The notes under the pieces are model-generated. The model worked only from the letters and a program-made list of their open reading frames with translations. It did no database searches and was not told the origin of the DNA. The translations under genes and the position numbers were made by a program. From NCBI GenBank assembly GCA_034509425.1, contig JAVTVJ010011652.1:8922001-8986000 (forward strand): a stretch of 64,000 nucleotides of DNA, in the 5' to 3' direction. Each line of letters begins with the position of its first letter. The stretch's first letter is position 1. Shown in pieces: positions 1-13,100 of the stretch. This DNA is from Eopsaltria australis (taxonomy: Eukaryota; Chordata; Aves; Passeriformes; Petroicidae).

Positions 1-197
1 TCCACCAGCTCCACAGGAAAGGCACTTTCTTTAAAAACTAACACAGCTGATCTCTTTCTGGGCTTGGAATGACCATCCCTGGTAATTAAAATGCCCACAC
101 AACCTGCCTTGGCCAATCTTTCATTAAAAATTTTTTTTCTCCTTCTTTTTTTTTTTCCCCAAATGGTGATTTACAGACACTGCTGCATGCAGCTCAC

Positions 198-420
198 CTG
201 GATCAGGCCTTCTCACATCGCTGAGCACGGAGAGCGAGCCCCTGTCCCGGGCTGGGACAGCGCAGGACGATGCGCGTTTGCCCTCCCGAGCCCGGAGGCT
301 GCTGGAGCAGCAGAGGAGTTCGCGGAGTCGGAGGATGGTCCCACACTGCCACCCTCTGCGGAAACAAAGTACCGTCCTCGACACAAACCTTCCCAGAGAG
401 GAGCATCTGAGGAGTTTTAA
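198..420 (-). promoter_or_regulatory. CpG-rich patch with a minus-strand splice donor; possible first exon of a neighbour
   Basis: Bases 215-400 are CpG-rich against an AT-rich background (cgcaggacgatgcgcg, gttcgcggagtcgg). On the minus strand the sequence reads CAG|GTGAGC with the last exon base at 198, a near-perfect donor. Minus-strand frames stay open across much of the patch (124-660 and 203-454), but none encodes a protein I recognise, and the window ends before the next exon. It could be a first exon or promoter of a divergent gene, or an unrelated GC-rich island. Confidence 0.35.
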
Positions 421-854
421 TTTGCTCTCGGTGAGCAATAATCCCATCTCCCATCCACTATGCGTGTCACTGCCACGAACAGGACTTTTTCTTAGGAAAT
501 GAAAACGTGAAGTACCGGCACCAGGAAAGTTTGCCACGCTCTCCTCGGGCTCCTCTTGAGTGTGGGAAGACAACAGGTATGGAGGAACTGATGAGCAAAT
601 ACAGCAGTAAGTAGTCTGAATTACTAACAAACAGCTTTGGTATGTCTTATTCGTAGACATACAGTGACTGAAAATAAGTCAGAACTGAATTATTCTTCTT
701 TTCCCACTTCATAAACATATGGAAACACATACCTCCTAGAAAACCAATTTCTGCTAGTATATATTTGATATTAAAATATTACACTAGATGTTCTGCTGAC
801 AAAATGGACACTTTAGGAGTCCTTATCATCTATGCTTTAAATATCATATATAAT

Positions 855-856
<2 letters not shown>

Positions 857-900
<44 letters not shown>
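857..900. repeat. (TA)22 microsatellite
   Basis: Uninterrupted alternating TA from 857 to 900. Confidence 0.97.
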
Positions 901-901
<1 letters not shown>

Positions 902-2509
902 TTTAAAGATAACACTCAAAGAGGTTCAGCACACACATTTTAATTATTCCTCTTGGAATCAACTGTGATTTCTCACTCACATAAGAGAATGTGCCAGGGA
1001 TGTGTCAACATCTGTAAAGATCAAACCCTAAAATTTCAGAAATGTTAAGTAATATCTTCCACTTATTTCAAGCTCAGAGCCTTTTTCCTCCCTGCAGTTC
1101 TATTTGTCTAATCAATTATTACGTTTCAGGACACAAAACAGTGCCTGTACAGACTTGGTTTTCCATCCACACTTGTGCCTCCTTTGCTCTGTAATTAGCA
1201 TTAGAGACTCTTCAGTCAGACCTTGACATTGCTACATATCTGCCTAAGAGGTGAAATCTATGAATAAGTGTGTGATACCACATTTTTTTTTGGTCTGAAC
1301 TCAAATTTTCTTTTTCTTTTTAGATTTCTGTCTTACAAGTTTTTCAGAAAAAAAAAAAAATCAAACCAAAAAAAAAACCAGCCAGTAAAAAACCAGATGG
1401 AACAGAGTAACTGCAGTTGCAGTTTGGGCCAAAGCCCCCTAATTTCATGCTGGTGTTGTACTCTAAACCTAAAATATATTAATATACTGTTAATGGTGTT
1501 TTTCTTAAAGCTTGCTACTTTATGTGATGGCAGTAGATGAACTAATTGAAATTATTTTTATTTACAGAAAGCAGACACTCTTCCATATTCAACTCCACAA
1601 AATTTTACTTTATTAGGCTCACAGCTACCCACGTTTTTCTTAGTTGATACAAATTTTAATAACTAAACTATAGAACATCTACTGCAGAACTGTTCTATTA
1701 AAACACCAAAAGTTACCCTTCTCTTAAATTCCAGCTGTACAAAGAATGATAACTTTCTCTTTGTTTACATTTTTAATAAAATTCCTGAAAAGTTCTTTTA
1801 CTTCAGAGATAAACCTAATGCTTCTTCAAAAATGTCAGCACTTTTGCTATTAAAGTTACCACACTTAATTCTAGATATTGTGCAATCATACTGTCATTAC
1901 AGGGCTGACAAAACTTTAACTCCTATTTCACCGTTGAAATTTACTATTTCTGCAGCTTTGAATTTGTTTTCAATCTACTTGTTTAAGGGAATTAAGTTAT
2001 CCATTTGTTGATATCTATTAAGTCCCACCTAATTTTTCTTGAGGCATTGGGTCATTTGTTAATTTGCCTCAGGTTTGATAATTATTCTCAAATATATTGA
2101 ATTAACCAAATATTCCTGCAAACAAACATAGAAAGAAAGCACATGTTTTAGCGTAGATCTGATGAGCTACCTTTGCCCCAGAAAAAAGACAGAATCCCAA
2201 ACCTTCTCTGGCCCTTAAACAGTTGATAGTTGACACTTCAGTCATAGAAAAAAGCATCAGCTCAGACATATTTTTAGACACCAGAGGTTACAGCCATGGG
2301 CCAAATAAAGGAGCTGTGTTCTCACAATCCTGTCCCTCATAAGTAAAATATTAGAGGCAATTCTTATTTTCCAGCAGTTTACTGTCGGCCTGGAGCCAAG
2401 GGTAGAACATTTTGCCCAACGACATTGGATTTTCAGACTTTTCCTTCAATGCAGCACTATAGCATTCCTCTGGCCTGATAATTAAATTGTGACATGGCTA
2501 TAGATAACT

Positions 2510-2563
2510 TTATTTTATATATATAATAATAAATAATAATTATATATTAATAATAATACATAC
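2510..2563. repeat. AT-rich simple sequence
   Basis: Mixed ATA, AAT and TATA units with no G or C over most of the stretch. Confidence 0.8.
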
Positions 2564-5500
2564 TCTGGTTGATCATAAAGTAACACAAATCAGACCAGGA
2601 GATCAGTAATTGTATAACTTCAAGCATTAAAGCATGATTTCTAATCAAATATCAAGACCTGAGTAAAATACATTTAAAGAACAGAAGAGAAGAATGCAGG
2701 GCAGCATCAGTGCTATGAGAACAACAAAAACAAAATAAGGAAAATTAGCATTTGGACTACTCTAAACATATGCACACACTTTTAAAATCCAGCAGGTTTA
2801 TGAGGCTCTGAGACTCAGAACTTCACATCCCAAGGACCATTTGAAAAAAATTCTTCGCTGAGTTCATTAAAGGAGACATTGAAGAAAATTCATTCCCATT
2901 TCATCAATTACTGTGTGATTTTGAATCAATGTGGCATTTCAGGCCACGGTAGATGTTGACTTGCATTAACTTTTGCTAGGAGATTTTCATGTCATATATA
3001 TCTATAACTTCCTGAACTGCCTTTGGCATTCTCTGTTCTCAGATTTATTTTTTCTTCTAGTTTAAGAGATCAGAAAGATTATATTACATCTTGTGAATTA
3101 AAACAACTCCCCATACGCTCCTGAGGAAAATGAAAAATTATTTGAGCATTACCACACACTTCTCACATGGTCTTTTTGCAGTTTAAAACTTTTTAGCCTC
3201 CAGAATAATGTAGATAACAGTTTTTCTGTAAAATAAGGTCTGGTCTTGCACAGATTAAAATTTTACTTCTGACTTCAATATGAGCACGAGAAAATCTCTT
3301 TAATGACCCACATTGCAGATATGTTGAGGTATGATAGCTTTCTTGGCCTCTTTTGAAGTTTTTAAGACATATATATTTAGGCTTAGGTCTGGAAACATAG
3401 ATCAATATTCTGTATTTATTTCATTCTCTTGCCAATTAGTTCTGTAATCTGCAATTCCAAAGTCAAAATCACAAGAATTGAGACACATGACCTGCACCCA
3501 TTTTACAAGAGCCAGCTGAGGAGGGCCAGAACATCCCATACCCATTTCTTTATGGAGATACGAGATTTTTGCCCCTGCTGTGTTTCTCCAACCCTGCCTG
3601 GGCTACACCCTCCTGCTCACTGCAAACTACAGGAGGCATTTAATGCTGAGTAGATTGCTTGTGTCCTCCAAAGGACTGCTGAGGCAGCCACTAGAAAATG
3701 CACATCATCAACTTCACCCAGGTACTTCCAATTTCCCCCTTGTAATACTCCCAGAAAAGGCCACATAGCTTACATTGAGGGCATAGTTACTCAGAGTAAA
3801 AATTCTTTTTTTCTGTAAATTTTTTCCTCCAAATATGACAGCCTTGCAAAGAGGTATTTCCAATCGAAAAATAACATTGGCATCATGAATGAACTTGAAG
3901 AAATTTTAACTTCACCTGCTTATGGTGTAAATACTTATGGGTTAATATTTCTACATAATGAGGTTCATACACAGTATATTCATAAGGCAGACAAGTGGAT
4001 ATTGCATTTAAATTGGATAAATTTAAGACATCTTAAGTGGCGTGTGAGAGACTGTTATCCCTTGCTATTATTCTCCTTGCATAATTTTACAGTTAGTGAA
4101 AGGCTGACAAGTGCCTGTTAGAAACACTTTCTCCACGTTTGCACCTAAATTTAAAAGAAATATTAGCAAATTATTTATTTTTTTGTAGTTTATAAGTAGC
4201 TGGTAAACTTTAACAAACAGCACTGCTACTATTGAAGCCCACATTTAGTACGAGTCAGATTGTGGGGTAGTGCACAGCCAGCTGCAGAAACAGATTTTGT
4301 CTTAATTTCTTCAGTAAGCTTTGAAAACTGTTGAGAGTACATTAATAGCAGAAACTGTCTTGTGTAAAGAATGTAGTGTTTAAAATTCAAGGAAGAAGCA
4401 AAATAAATTATTTCCTTTTACAAACAAAATAGATTTGTTTGTTAGTTTTGCAACATCTCTCTAAGCTTTGGTTCTCTAATATCATGTAATGTATTGATAT
4501 AGAGAATAGTGGAACAAACTAAACATAAACAGATGGAGCATGTGGTACACGTTCCCAGCATAACACAACTCCATTTGGGCTGGAAAAATCATCTTTTCTA
4601 TCAAAGCAGAGTTTTAGTATTATATCATCAATTATTTCAGTCTTGCTCAAATCACACAGCAGGTAGGCCTTAAGAAACAAAACTGTGATATACTGAAGAA
4701 TTAATATATCACAGTTGATGATGAAAAGATGGTCATTACATTCATAAACCTTGGTGGCGTCTTCAGGCAAACTGAACATTGGCAAGAGAAAGTGGCACTT
4801 TTCCAAGAACCACTTCTTTCAGGAGGAAGTATGGGAAAAGTCCAGTCACCATGCCAGCTTCTCTTTGAGGAAAACAAGTCAGCCTTCTCCCAGGATTTCA
4901 GGTTTATCTCTAGGACTACACAACAGCAACTCAAATTTGTTTGGCTGGGCAGTTAGAGGGAGCTTGGTGCCTCACAGCTTTTTTGGGTCCTGCTTTAAAC
5001 TGGGGCTTGCCAGCTATACCCAGTGTATTTTTCTCACCCCATGTAATACCCACATGTGATACTCTCACAACTCATCATTAATGCCTGTACAGCTCCCTGT
5101 GGCAATGGGCATTGTCCAGATTGCTTCTTGGTGTCTCAGTAGCTCACTTGTTGAAGATTTTTTTATACTGATAGCTGAACATGGTGAAAAGTAGACATTT
5201 CAGGTGAGTAAAAAACCAAACCCAAATCCAATCAAACCAAGTTTTTTTAAAACAGCAGGAGACATCCCAGCCACATGCTTACACATTCCCACAGTACTAC
5301 TGAAAATAAACTGGAAAATTGTATATGGTGCAGGACTAGCACAAGCCTGCCTGTTCTTGACAGTTAATCCACCTGGCCTTTCAGACACTGACAGCATCAT
5401 ACAAAGAAAATCAATTACCCGAGCTAACCAAATCCACTGTCTTCATCTAGGCTCTCTCATTCATTTAATCTAAATCTTGAGTATTGACATTATTGCAGGC

Positions 5501-8500
5501 ATAATGGGAACAAAAGTGCCTCATTAAAGGCAGCACCTGGACATATTCAACAGCGTAGCAGGAGCTAACAAAGCTCTTACAAATGCAGCCGTGCTGTAAT
5601 GAATAAACTGACAAGTGGTAAAACCAAAAATATGTGCTTCTCAAAACAACTGCTACAGGAACGGTGCTTTCAGGTGAAGGTGCCTTGCTGCAAGGGAGGT
5701 TTCATCCTGAAGTGCTCTGTCACCCCATGGCAAGAGTAAAGGTGAGCAGAGCCTTGAGCACAGTCTGGGCTGAAGGGGCTCAGGTTAAAGGTGCAGCCCA
5801 GCTACTGAAACAGCAATTCTAGAGGGAACAGAGCCAGAGTGCTCAGATTGAAGTAGGAAACCTCAGATTGGGGTAGGAACCCCCAATTTCAACAGGAATA
5901 TGCTCTGATTTTAGCATGAGTAATCCTACAAGATGTCAGATGGACATTAAAATGATTCATCAAGCTTCAGTTACTTCAGTGAAAAAGACAGCAAGTAGTG
6001 AAATAAGAAAGGAAGTTCACTTGACAAGTAAAGGCTTATCAAGAGGTGAAAAAATTTCAGTCCAAGATGAGTCTAAAAAAAAAATAAAAAAACATGAAAT
6101 ACTTAATAAAAATTGATTATGTTTTATGTGTGGCTCTTGATACAGGTAATGTTTAAAGGGTTTTTTGTGTGACTGGGCAACACAACACAAAAAGTAAGGG
6201 CATGAACCTTAAATCTGAGCCATTTTATATGCTCATTATTTTCCACTCAAATAATCTGTGAGAGCTGCAGAGTATGTTGCCCCCAGGTCACTGAGAATTA
6301 TTGTGGTAATTTAAAATGCAGCTATTCATTCAGTATAAGAATGTAGAATTTTATGGACAAACACTTCTATTAGAAAGTAGACCTTGTATTAGAATGCTAA
6401 TTGATTCATCATCTGCTCCACACATAATTTATAGCAATCAGAAAACTTAATTTCCTAAAGAATTTAAAGGTGGAATACATTTTATGGTGTTAGTTTCATT
6501 CTTTCCATTACATCCTCTGGGACACAGATTAATGAAATAGAATTGTTACAGTAATTTCAAATCAATACTCTACTACTAGTGGATTTTGAAAGTCCTAAAT
6601 GTTAATGTTACCTGTTACCTCATGAAAATGGGAAAATTTAAATCGATACAATAGAACAGTGGGTGTTTTCTCACTCTTTCTTAGCCTTTTGTTTAGATAC
6701 ATATTGTATAATTTGGTCTAATTTTCAAGTCCTCACTCAATACTGCATTTATTCTGTACTCATTGGTCAGCATTCCAAGCAGTTTCAATTACTTTAATAT
6801 GTCCAAAATAATATCCAGTAAGTATCAATATAATCAAGTTAAAAATGGGGGCATTTTGATTCATGATGCACCCCATTTTATGTACCAATATAATACTTAC
6901 GTGGAAATGCTAATGTTGGCTTATTTGTAAGGGTTATGTGTTATTGGACAAACAATTCAAACATCAAAAAAATCTCACCCCCAGACTGCTGATCAGAATT
7001 TAAGATACCTCCAGGAAACCTTGGAATACCAAAAGCTCAATATGTTTTCTCTTATTCTTGGCATTCCAGCTGCTGAAAGCCATTACAGATTACAATGTTG
7101 TTTAATCAGTGCTGAAATGTAACAACCACCCTCTGAGGTTACAAAACGTAAGGAAAATCTACTAAAAACCCAACTTACCCAACATGGGCTCCAATACAGA
7201 TGCAGAGGACTAAGTGCACAGAGGAGTTAAATGATTTCTTACTGTGGGCATCTAGATTTTTGTGTTCAAGGAGTCTTTTCTGCAAGCTGCTCTCTAAAAC
7301 AATTTCATTCCTCTTTACCAGCCTGAGGATGGAGTCAGCTGATTTTCCCAGCTGATGAATGGCTCTATTGAAAGACTCAAACTTTGGGTTAATAATTGAG
7401 CCGTCCCTTCTGGGTGTAGCTCAAGGGCAGGAGGTGGCTTTGGTGCCTCAGAGGTCCCACTGCTGCAGGGAGCACCAAGGGGACAAGGGTTTCCAGGAGC
7501 TGGCTCTTGAGGTGACAGGGCAGGTTTGTGCATGGGGACAGCTCATCCCAGCCAGTGCTCCTGAGCCAGCATGCTCCTTGCTGAGCCTGCAACAGCCCAG
7601 CAGAAAATTAATAAACAGAGAATCACAGGCACTCTGAAAGACCAGTATAAGATTTATAATAAACCTGCATAAGGTTTAGTTTTATATTAATAGGTTTTGC
7701 TGACAGTCTTAATATTACAGGCCACAGCAATTAATTTTGAGTGTTGTCATTTACTTGCTTGTCTCCAGCAGTCACAACTCAGGTGTTGCTTCAGGTGATC
7801 TGAAATCCCAGCGACCACTGCTGCTCAAGGGCTCTGGTATGAAGAGAAGAATGTGCCCTGCCCCAGACTTTCAAATGCATCAGGGCTGCCTTAGAGCCTT
7901 GAAATACAGAAAAAAAATATTTTAATGTGGGAATTTAGAGTTCTCCAGCTGGGCACTGTGAAGTGAAACAGGCAACAACACATGGATTATTTGAGTTTTC
8001 AAACAAAACACTTTCATTCTGTTCAAATTATGACTTGCAATTAGCGGGAACTTGAAATAGGTTTTTAAGAAGTAAATAGAAAGAGATCCCTAGAAATTTG
8101 AGGATTTCTAATATTGTGCATTAGATAAACCTATGTTTGGAGTTCTATTGGGAATAACAATCAGCATTGTTTCTATGCCAGTTGCTTATAGAATTTTCTT
8201 TAAAGCTATTTTCTCAGCTCTAATGCTACAAAAGGCCACATGAGACCATATTTGCTGATTCTCTCACTTACAGATGTCCTGCAATAGAAACACCCAGGGA
8301 TTTATTTTTCCACTGGGTTTCAAGCTTCTTTCTGCTTGACCGATGAATGAAAGACAAACACTACACACTTTATTCAGTTAGAGAGACTGTTCAAGTGAGA
8401 TATGGGGGAACTATCCCAGAGCAGGCACACTCAGCACATATTCTTGTCTTATAATTGAATCAACATTCAGTGTGTGCAGGAAAGAATGGTTTTTACATTT

Positions 8501-8749
8501 CTTTAATTTCTCCTGCCTACAGATGCAGTAACAAATAAGAGCTTTAGCAATAACAATAGAAAGGCAAACAGCAGTAGAGAAATCTGCTCCATTTTTTGCC
8601 ACGTAGAGATGTGTTTTTCCTCCCCTGGTCTGAGCCTCAGATCTTCCCATGTTCTGTAACCTGGGGGGGAGTTTCCAGTGCAGTCACAGCAGGTACATGG
8701 TTGTCAAAATAGCCTCTAAGGACAAAATGTCTCTAACTAGCTTTAAGAT

Positions 8750-9016
8750 AAGGTGAAGAAAAAGGACAAGGGGTAAAGGTGTTAAACTGAAAAGAGGTAG
8801 ATTAAGACTAGATAAAGAAGACATTTTTATGGCAATGGTGAAACACTGGCATAGGTTGCCCAGAGTGTTGGTGGATGCCCCATCCCTGGAAGTGTTCAAG
8901 GCCAGGCTGAATGGGGTTCTGAGAAACCTGATACAGCAAATAATGTCCCTGCCCAGGTTGGATTTGATGACCTTTACGGGTCTTTTCAAACCAAAATAGT
9001 TCTATAATTCTGTGAA
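8750..9016 (+). mobile_element. CR1 LINE, 3' end fragment
   Basis: This is a 5'-truncated copy of the chicken-repeat-1 retrotransposon, typical of birds and other sauropsids. Diagnostic strings are ggacaaggggtaaaggt, aggttgcccagag, gatgccccatccctggaa and gtgttcaaggccaggctga. It ends in gttctataattctgtga, the degenerate 8-base tail motif of CR1. Only the 3' UTR part is present, with no reverse transcriptase. Small indels against the recalled consensus suggest an old copy. It is the best taxonomic marker in the window. Confidence 0.93.
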
Positions 9017-9879
9017 AAAGCAAACAACATATGCTTACATCTGACATGAACTGAGACTAGCATGTTCTAGGAAGAAAAACCTGAGGGTTTTTACTGCTAG
9101 AAAACACAGGATTGAGACCTCTCACCCTTTGTCTTCCTCAAAATTTATCAACCCTTTAATCCCTAAAAACAGCACCAGGAGTTGAAACTGAAATAGGCAA
9201 AAATCATCTTCTTTCCCCTCCTCCACACCTTGCACCAATACCACTGTATTTTATTACTGGGGACAGCAGGAAGGGTTTGGTGTGTTCCTCTGTATCCCCC
9301 ACAATATTCTAGCCACAGGAAATGATTTCTGAAAGCAGATGTTAAATTCTCTCTGAAGTTGTTTTTCCTAATGCAACCTTTGTTGGCAATCACATTCCCT
9401 AAGTGGTTTCCTTTATCTTAAATTTTGTGGAATGGTCTTTCCCCAGAGAAAGTGCTGTTTTCATCTCAAACTGCCAACAGCTCCTGAAGTGAGAGCTCAG
9501 ACAGGAAAGCAGCATCTGCAAAACCAACACTTTTCACTTCTGAAAAGACTCGAACAACACTACCCAAAGGCAGCCAGGACATTTCCACATCAAACAGAGA
9601 ACAAGGGTGGAAGTTTCTACCCGGGGTAGCTGGGATGTGACAAATGCAAGAAGAAAAAACCGAGGCAATCCAGCAGGAAGTTTCATGCAAGCTCTGTTAC
9701 GGAGGCATGGCAAAAGAAGAAGGCATGGCAAAAAAGAAGCCATGGGAAGCGTTGCCCCGGCTTTCGTCTGCCAGGGATCCTTTGCCGCTTCTCTGTCTAG
9801 CATCCTTTCCCCCGAACACACTCGAAACTGAAAAGGGGTGTGAGCGAGATTAAGCAAAGGAGGAGTGGCAGGGAAGAGG
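9017..9879. other. Flank between CR1 and the CpG island
   Basis: GC content rises toward the island. A short tandem duplication of ggcatggcaaaagaag-like units lies at about 9705-9745. Overlapping frames on both strands (for example 9534-10100 minus) reflect rising GC content rather than a recognised gene. Confidence 0.6.
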
Positions 9880-10130
9880 CAACGCCGAGAGACTCCCGTG
9901 CGTGCCTGAGCGAGCAACAACACGGGGACATCCCTCTGTGTCCCTGTGCCGCCCAGGGGCGGCCGGGGGCGGGCCGAAGCAGGCGAGGCGGGCTCGGAGC
10001 TGGGCCGGTGCCAGTGCCAGGCTGCGCGGAGCTGCCCCCGCCGCCGCTCCAGGTAAGGCGCGCCCGGCCCGGGCATCGCGGCACCTGAGCGGCCCCGCAC
10101 CGCTCCCTCCCTCCCTCCTCATCCCTCACC
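9880..10130 (+). promoter_or_regulatory. CpG island, likely promoter of the GABA-A subunit gene
   Basis: This is the most GC- and CpG-rich stretch in the window, with runs such as ggcggccgggggcgggcc and gcccccgccgccgctcc set in AT-rich surroundings. It includes GGGCGGG/GGGGCGGC boxes of the Sp1 type and no convincing TATA box. Such islands usually mark transcription starts. A strong + strand splice donor inside it (10053) and the first coding exon about 7.8 kb downstream suggest that it drives the receptor gene. It could also serve a divergent minus-strand transcript, but I saw no minus-strand exon beside it. Confidence 0.65.
9900..10052 (+). other. Candidate non-coding first exon of the GABA-A subunit gene
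   Basis: The right edge is set by the donor CCAG|GTAAGG at 10052/10053. The left edge (transcription start) cannot be read from sequence and is approximate. The next supported exon begins at 17851 after an acceptor, and its first 33 bases are also upstream of the chosen ATG, so the 5' UTR would be split across these two exons. The link is an inference from orientation, order and splice signals. Confidence 0.5.
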
Positions 10131-13100
10131 CCCGCTCTGTTGTCTCGTTAATTGCTTTTAAAAAATATTAGTGTTTCCTCTCTGCGGTGTCATTATTCTG
10201 CTGGGTTAAAGTAACTCAGAGTAACTCCCATTTCATCAGAGCTGAGATGTGAGTGTCTCTCCCAAAAGGCTGCCAAACCTTGCTTTTAAAAACAGTGAGT
10301 GGCACGTGGAGAAACTTCTCCAGGAAAGATAATATAAGAGCCAGCTCCTATTTTCCCCTCCAGTTCCCCATCCAACCTGCAGCTCGTCTCAGATGAATAC
10401 ATAGATAAACAATGTACTAGTACCTAAAAAGGTATACAAAATTTAAAGTAGATCACATTGATTAAACCTATTTTTGAGCACTGAGTAATGAAGGAAGGCA
10501 ATATTTGAACTTAATGAAATAATTTTCTTTCTCTAGGAGGCTCTTTTTTATAATTATAAAAAAATATCAAATTCCTATATACTCAATTTCAATGTCTATT
10601 CAAACTTGGTAAACATTATTCTTAAAGGTTGCTCTCCATCATGAACACTCCAGGTAGTTTTAATGACCTGACCTAGAATAAAGCTAAAGCAGTTTGTGCT
10701 GAAAGAAAAGGAGATTCTTGCAACAGGCTCACACAGATTTAACTAATCTTCCCATGTAGTAACTGTGGCAAAAACCTGAAATACATATTTTATTGGAAAA
10801 ATGCCTCTTGCTTTCTAAGCTCCTCGTGTGATTTCCTTTTAGACCAAATTCCTAATGAATTTGAGCTCAGTTCCATGTCTGAGTTGGAATAACTCCTCTG
10901 GCTTCAACCTTAGCAGGTACAAAAGCTTTCAGCTGAGCCCAGGACACTCAACTTGGGCAGCATTCACATTTTGTATGGTTATGCAATTAAAAGCATTTTA
11001 TCCTGTGATTATTATTTGCTAAAATATGTAATTCTACTGAGTAATTTTAGTTATATTTCTTTGTACCAGTTAATTTCAAATACAAAATCTTTGTAGATCT
11101 TAAAAAACCGAAACTGCTTTGAAAACTGATTTTCTCCTTCCCGGTCTTCATCTTGTTGCATGTTCAGAATGGTTAGTTTGTAAACCTCCTGGTTACAGGA
11201 CACTTAACAATTCACTAAGGAATTTCAGTGTAAAACCTTAGACCCAAACTGAGAAGTAGGTATTTGGTGATTAAGAAAAATAAAGTTTTCTCTGGAAGGT
11301 TTCAGATATGCATAACAATAATCAAACCCAGAAAAGTCTATAGTTCAAATTCATAACTTGGATGGAAAATAAGGGGCATTGCTGGGGTATATTCCCTTCC
11401 TTCTTCCCCTTTGCCCCCAAACTAATAATAATTTGCAACTGGAAACAAAATTAATTGCAGACCAAGGGGCTATTCTCTGTCATAAATTTCAAAGGCACAT
11501 TGCACAATATTCAATGAGGAGAGAAGATGGATATGACTGATCCTAATCTGCTGCTGCAAGGCCCTGATTTTTCCCTCACAGCCTCAAACATGTGTTCAGT
11601 GACAGAATGAGATGATCCTCATTCTCCCAGGCCGGAGGCTGCATGCAGGGAAGCTCCAGGAGCATTAGCTGGGTCCTGGATGGTTTCTACAGTGTGAGAA
11701 TGCTGAGCAAAGCTCACAGTCATCAGGGTCTATGTGGGGAGACTCTCCAGGTTAAGGGCTAGAAGATTCTAGATCTGCTAACTTTCATAAGGAACAGTAA
11801 TTTAAACTGTCTCAACAAAGGTAGGATTTTCATTCGTCTTTCCAAATCAAATTGTTATTTTCCTTATCTGAATCAGCACATCCTGTCCAACCTTCTGGAT
11901 TTTCAACTCTTTTATCTTAATCATATCTATAATGCCCAAACAAAATTGTCTCCATTTTGCTATAGGTGATAAAATCACATTATCCTGTCTGTGTAAATAG
12001 TGAAGGTTTCAGTGCTGCAGGAGCACTGTGTCTGCCTTCAGCCCAGACTTGTGGGTGCCCTTTAGAAACCTGGTGACCTGCAGTGCCCACCCAGGTAGCT
12101 GCCAGGTCTCAGATGGTCGATGGGAGACCACCCAAAGCCATCAGTGTTTGCCACTACAGCTGTTTGCACCTTCCTGCACAGTCAAAACCTTTACAAGGGT
12201 GCCTTTGAGGTTTCACTCATCGGTCGCAGCCTCTGAAGCTTGCCTACCTCTCTGACCCAACTCAAACACATTCATTCCTTAAATTGCACAAAAACTGAGC
12301 CTCTCTGGTCTATTGAAGCCACGTGGGTGGGCTATGAATGGTGACTGTAAAAGTGGTGTGGCAGAAGGTAATCCCCACTTGTCTGTGGGATTGAGTGTGG
12401 GAGGACCTTGGAGTGTTTACAAACACCTTAAAAAACCAGTAAAGGTCTCAGAACTGAAATCTGTGTTTTGGTACAAGAGGACTCAAACATTTGCAGACTT
12501 ATGCAGTGGTGCAGCTCCCCAGATAGCAGAACTGAGATATACAGAGCAAAAGATTTTTAAAAGTCTGTATGCACATAAACCTCTGTTTTATTTGGGTAAT
12601 TACAAATGGCAGTAATCATCAACCATCACTCAAACACCACTAATCTGCTAGACTTTTGAGTGTCAGCTATCCAAACTCATATTTAGGAGCAAGGTGGAGA
12701 TAAGTTGCTCAATTCTTTGCCTTTTTAAACTAGGAAATCGCCTACGGGGCACATTTTCTGTAGATTTCTCAGTAAATATAAGCAGAGTTTGTAATGAGCA
12801 CTACATTTAAGCAGTCACATGAACACATTAATTTCTTAAAATATATTCTGTGAATGTTTATTACTACATCCATTTCTGCACATTGCTGAAGCCTTTCAGT
12901 TCAATGTTATGCTGGTTGGAAGGAGGACAGCTGGCATTTGCTCTATGAAGGTAACTCCCAGAATTGTATTGTCATCCTAAGCACCCAGTTTTTATAAATC
13001 TGAAATTAATTTTCCAGAGAAACAGTATAATGCTAACAGCATCCTTGCCAGTTATTTCCCAGCTAATCCACAATATGTACTGTATTTAAAATGCAGAGAG

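Larger units (their letters stand above)
421..8749. other. Gene-free 5' flank
   Basis: AT-rich sequence with a (TA)n tract (857-900), an A-run (about 1348-1372), an AT-rich simple stretch (about 2510-2563), a long imperfect hairpin (6818-6900) and a short tandem duplication near 5848-5895. Short open frames are scattered on both strands and show no domain, splice support or conserved motif that I recognise. Confidence 0.6.

Noticed and set aside
124..660. 178-codon minus-strand open frame
   Set aside because: Runs into a poly-Lys stretch from a T-run and shows no recognisable protein. Only the splice donor and CpG content of this region were kept.
9534..10129. Several long frames on both strands across the CpG island
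   Set aside because: GC-rich islands lack stop codons by composition. Pro/Arg/Ala-rich translations show no family.
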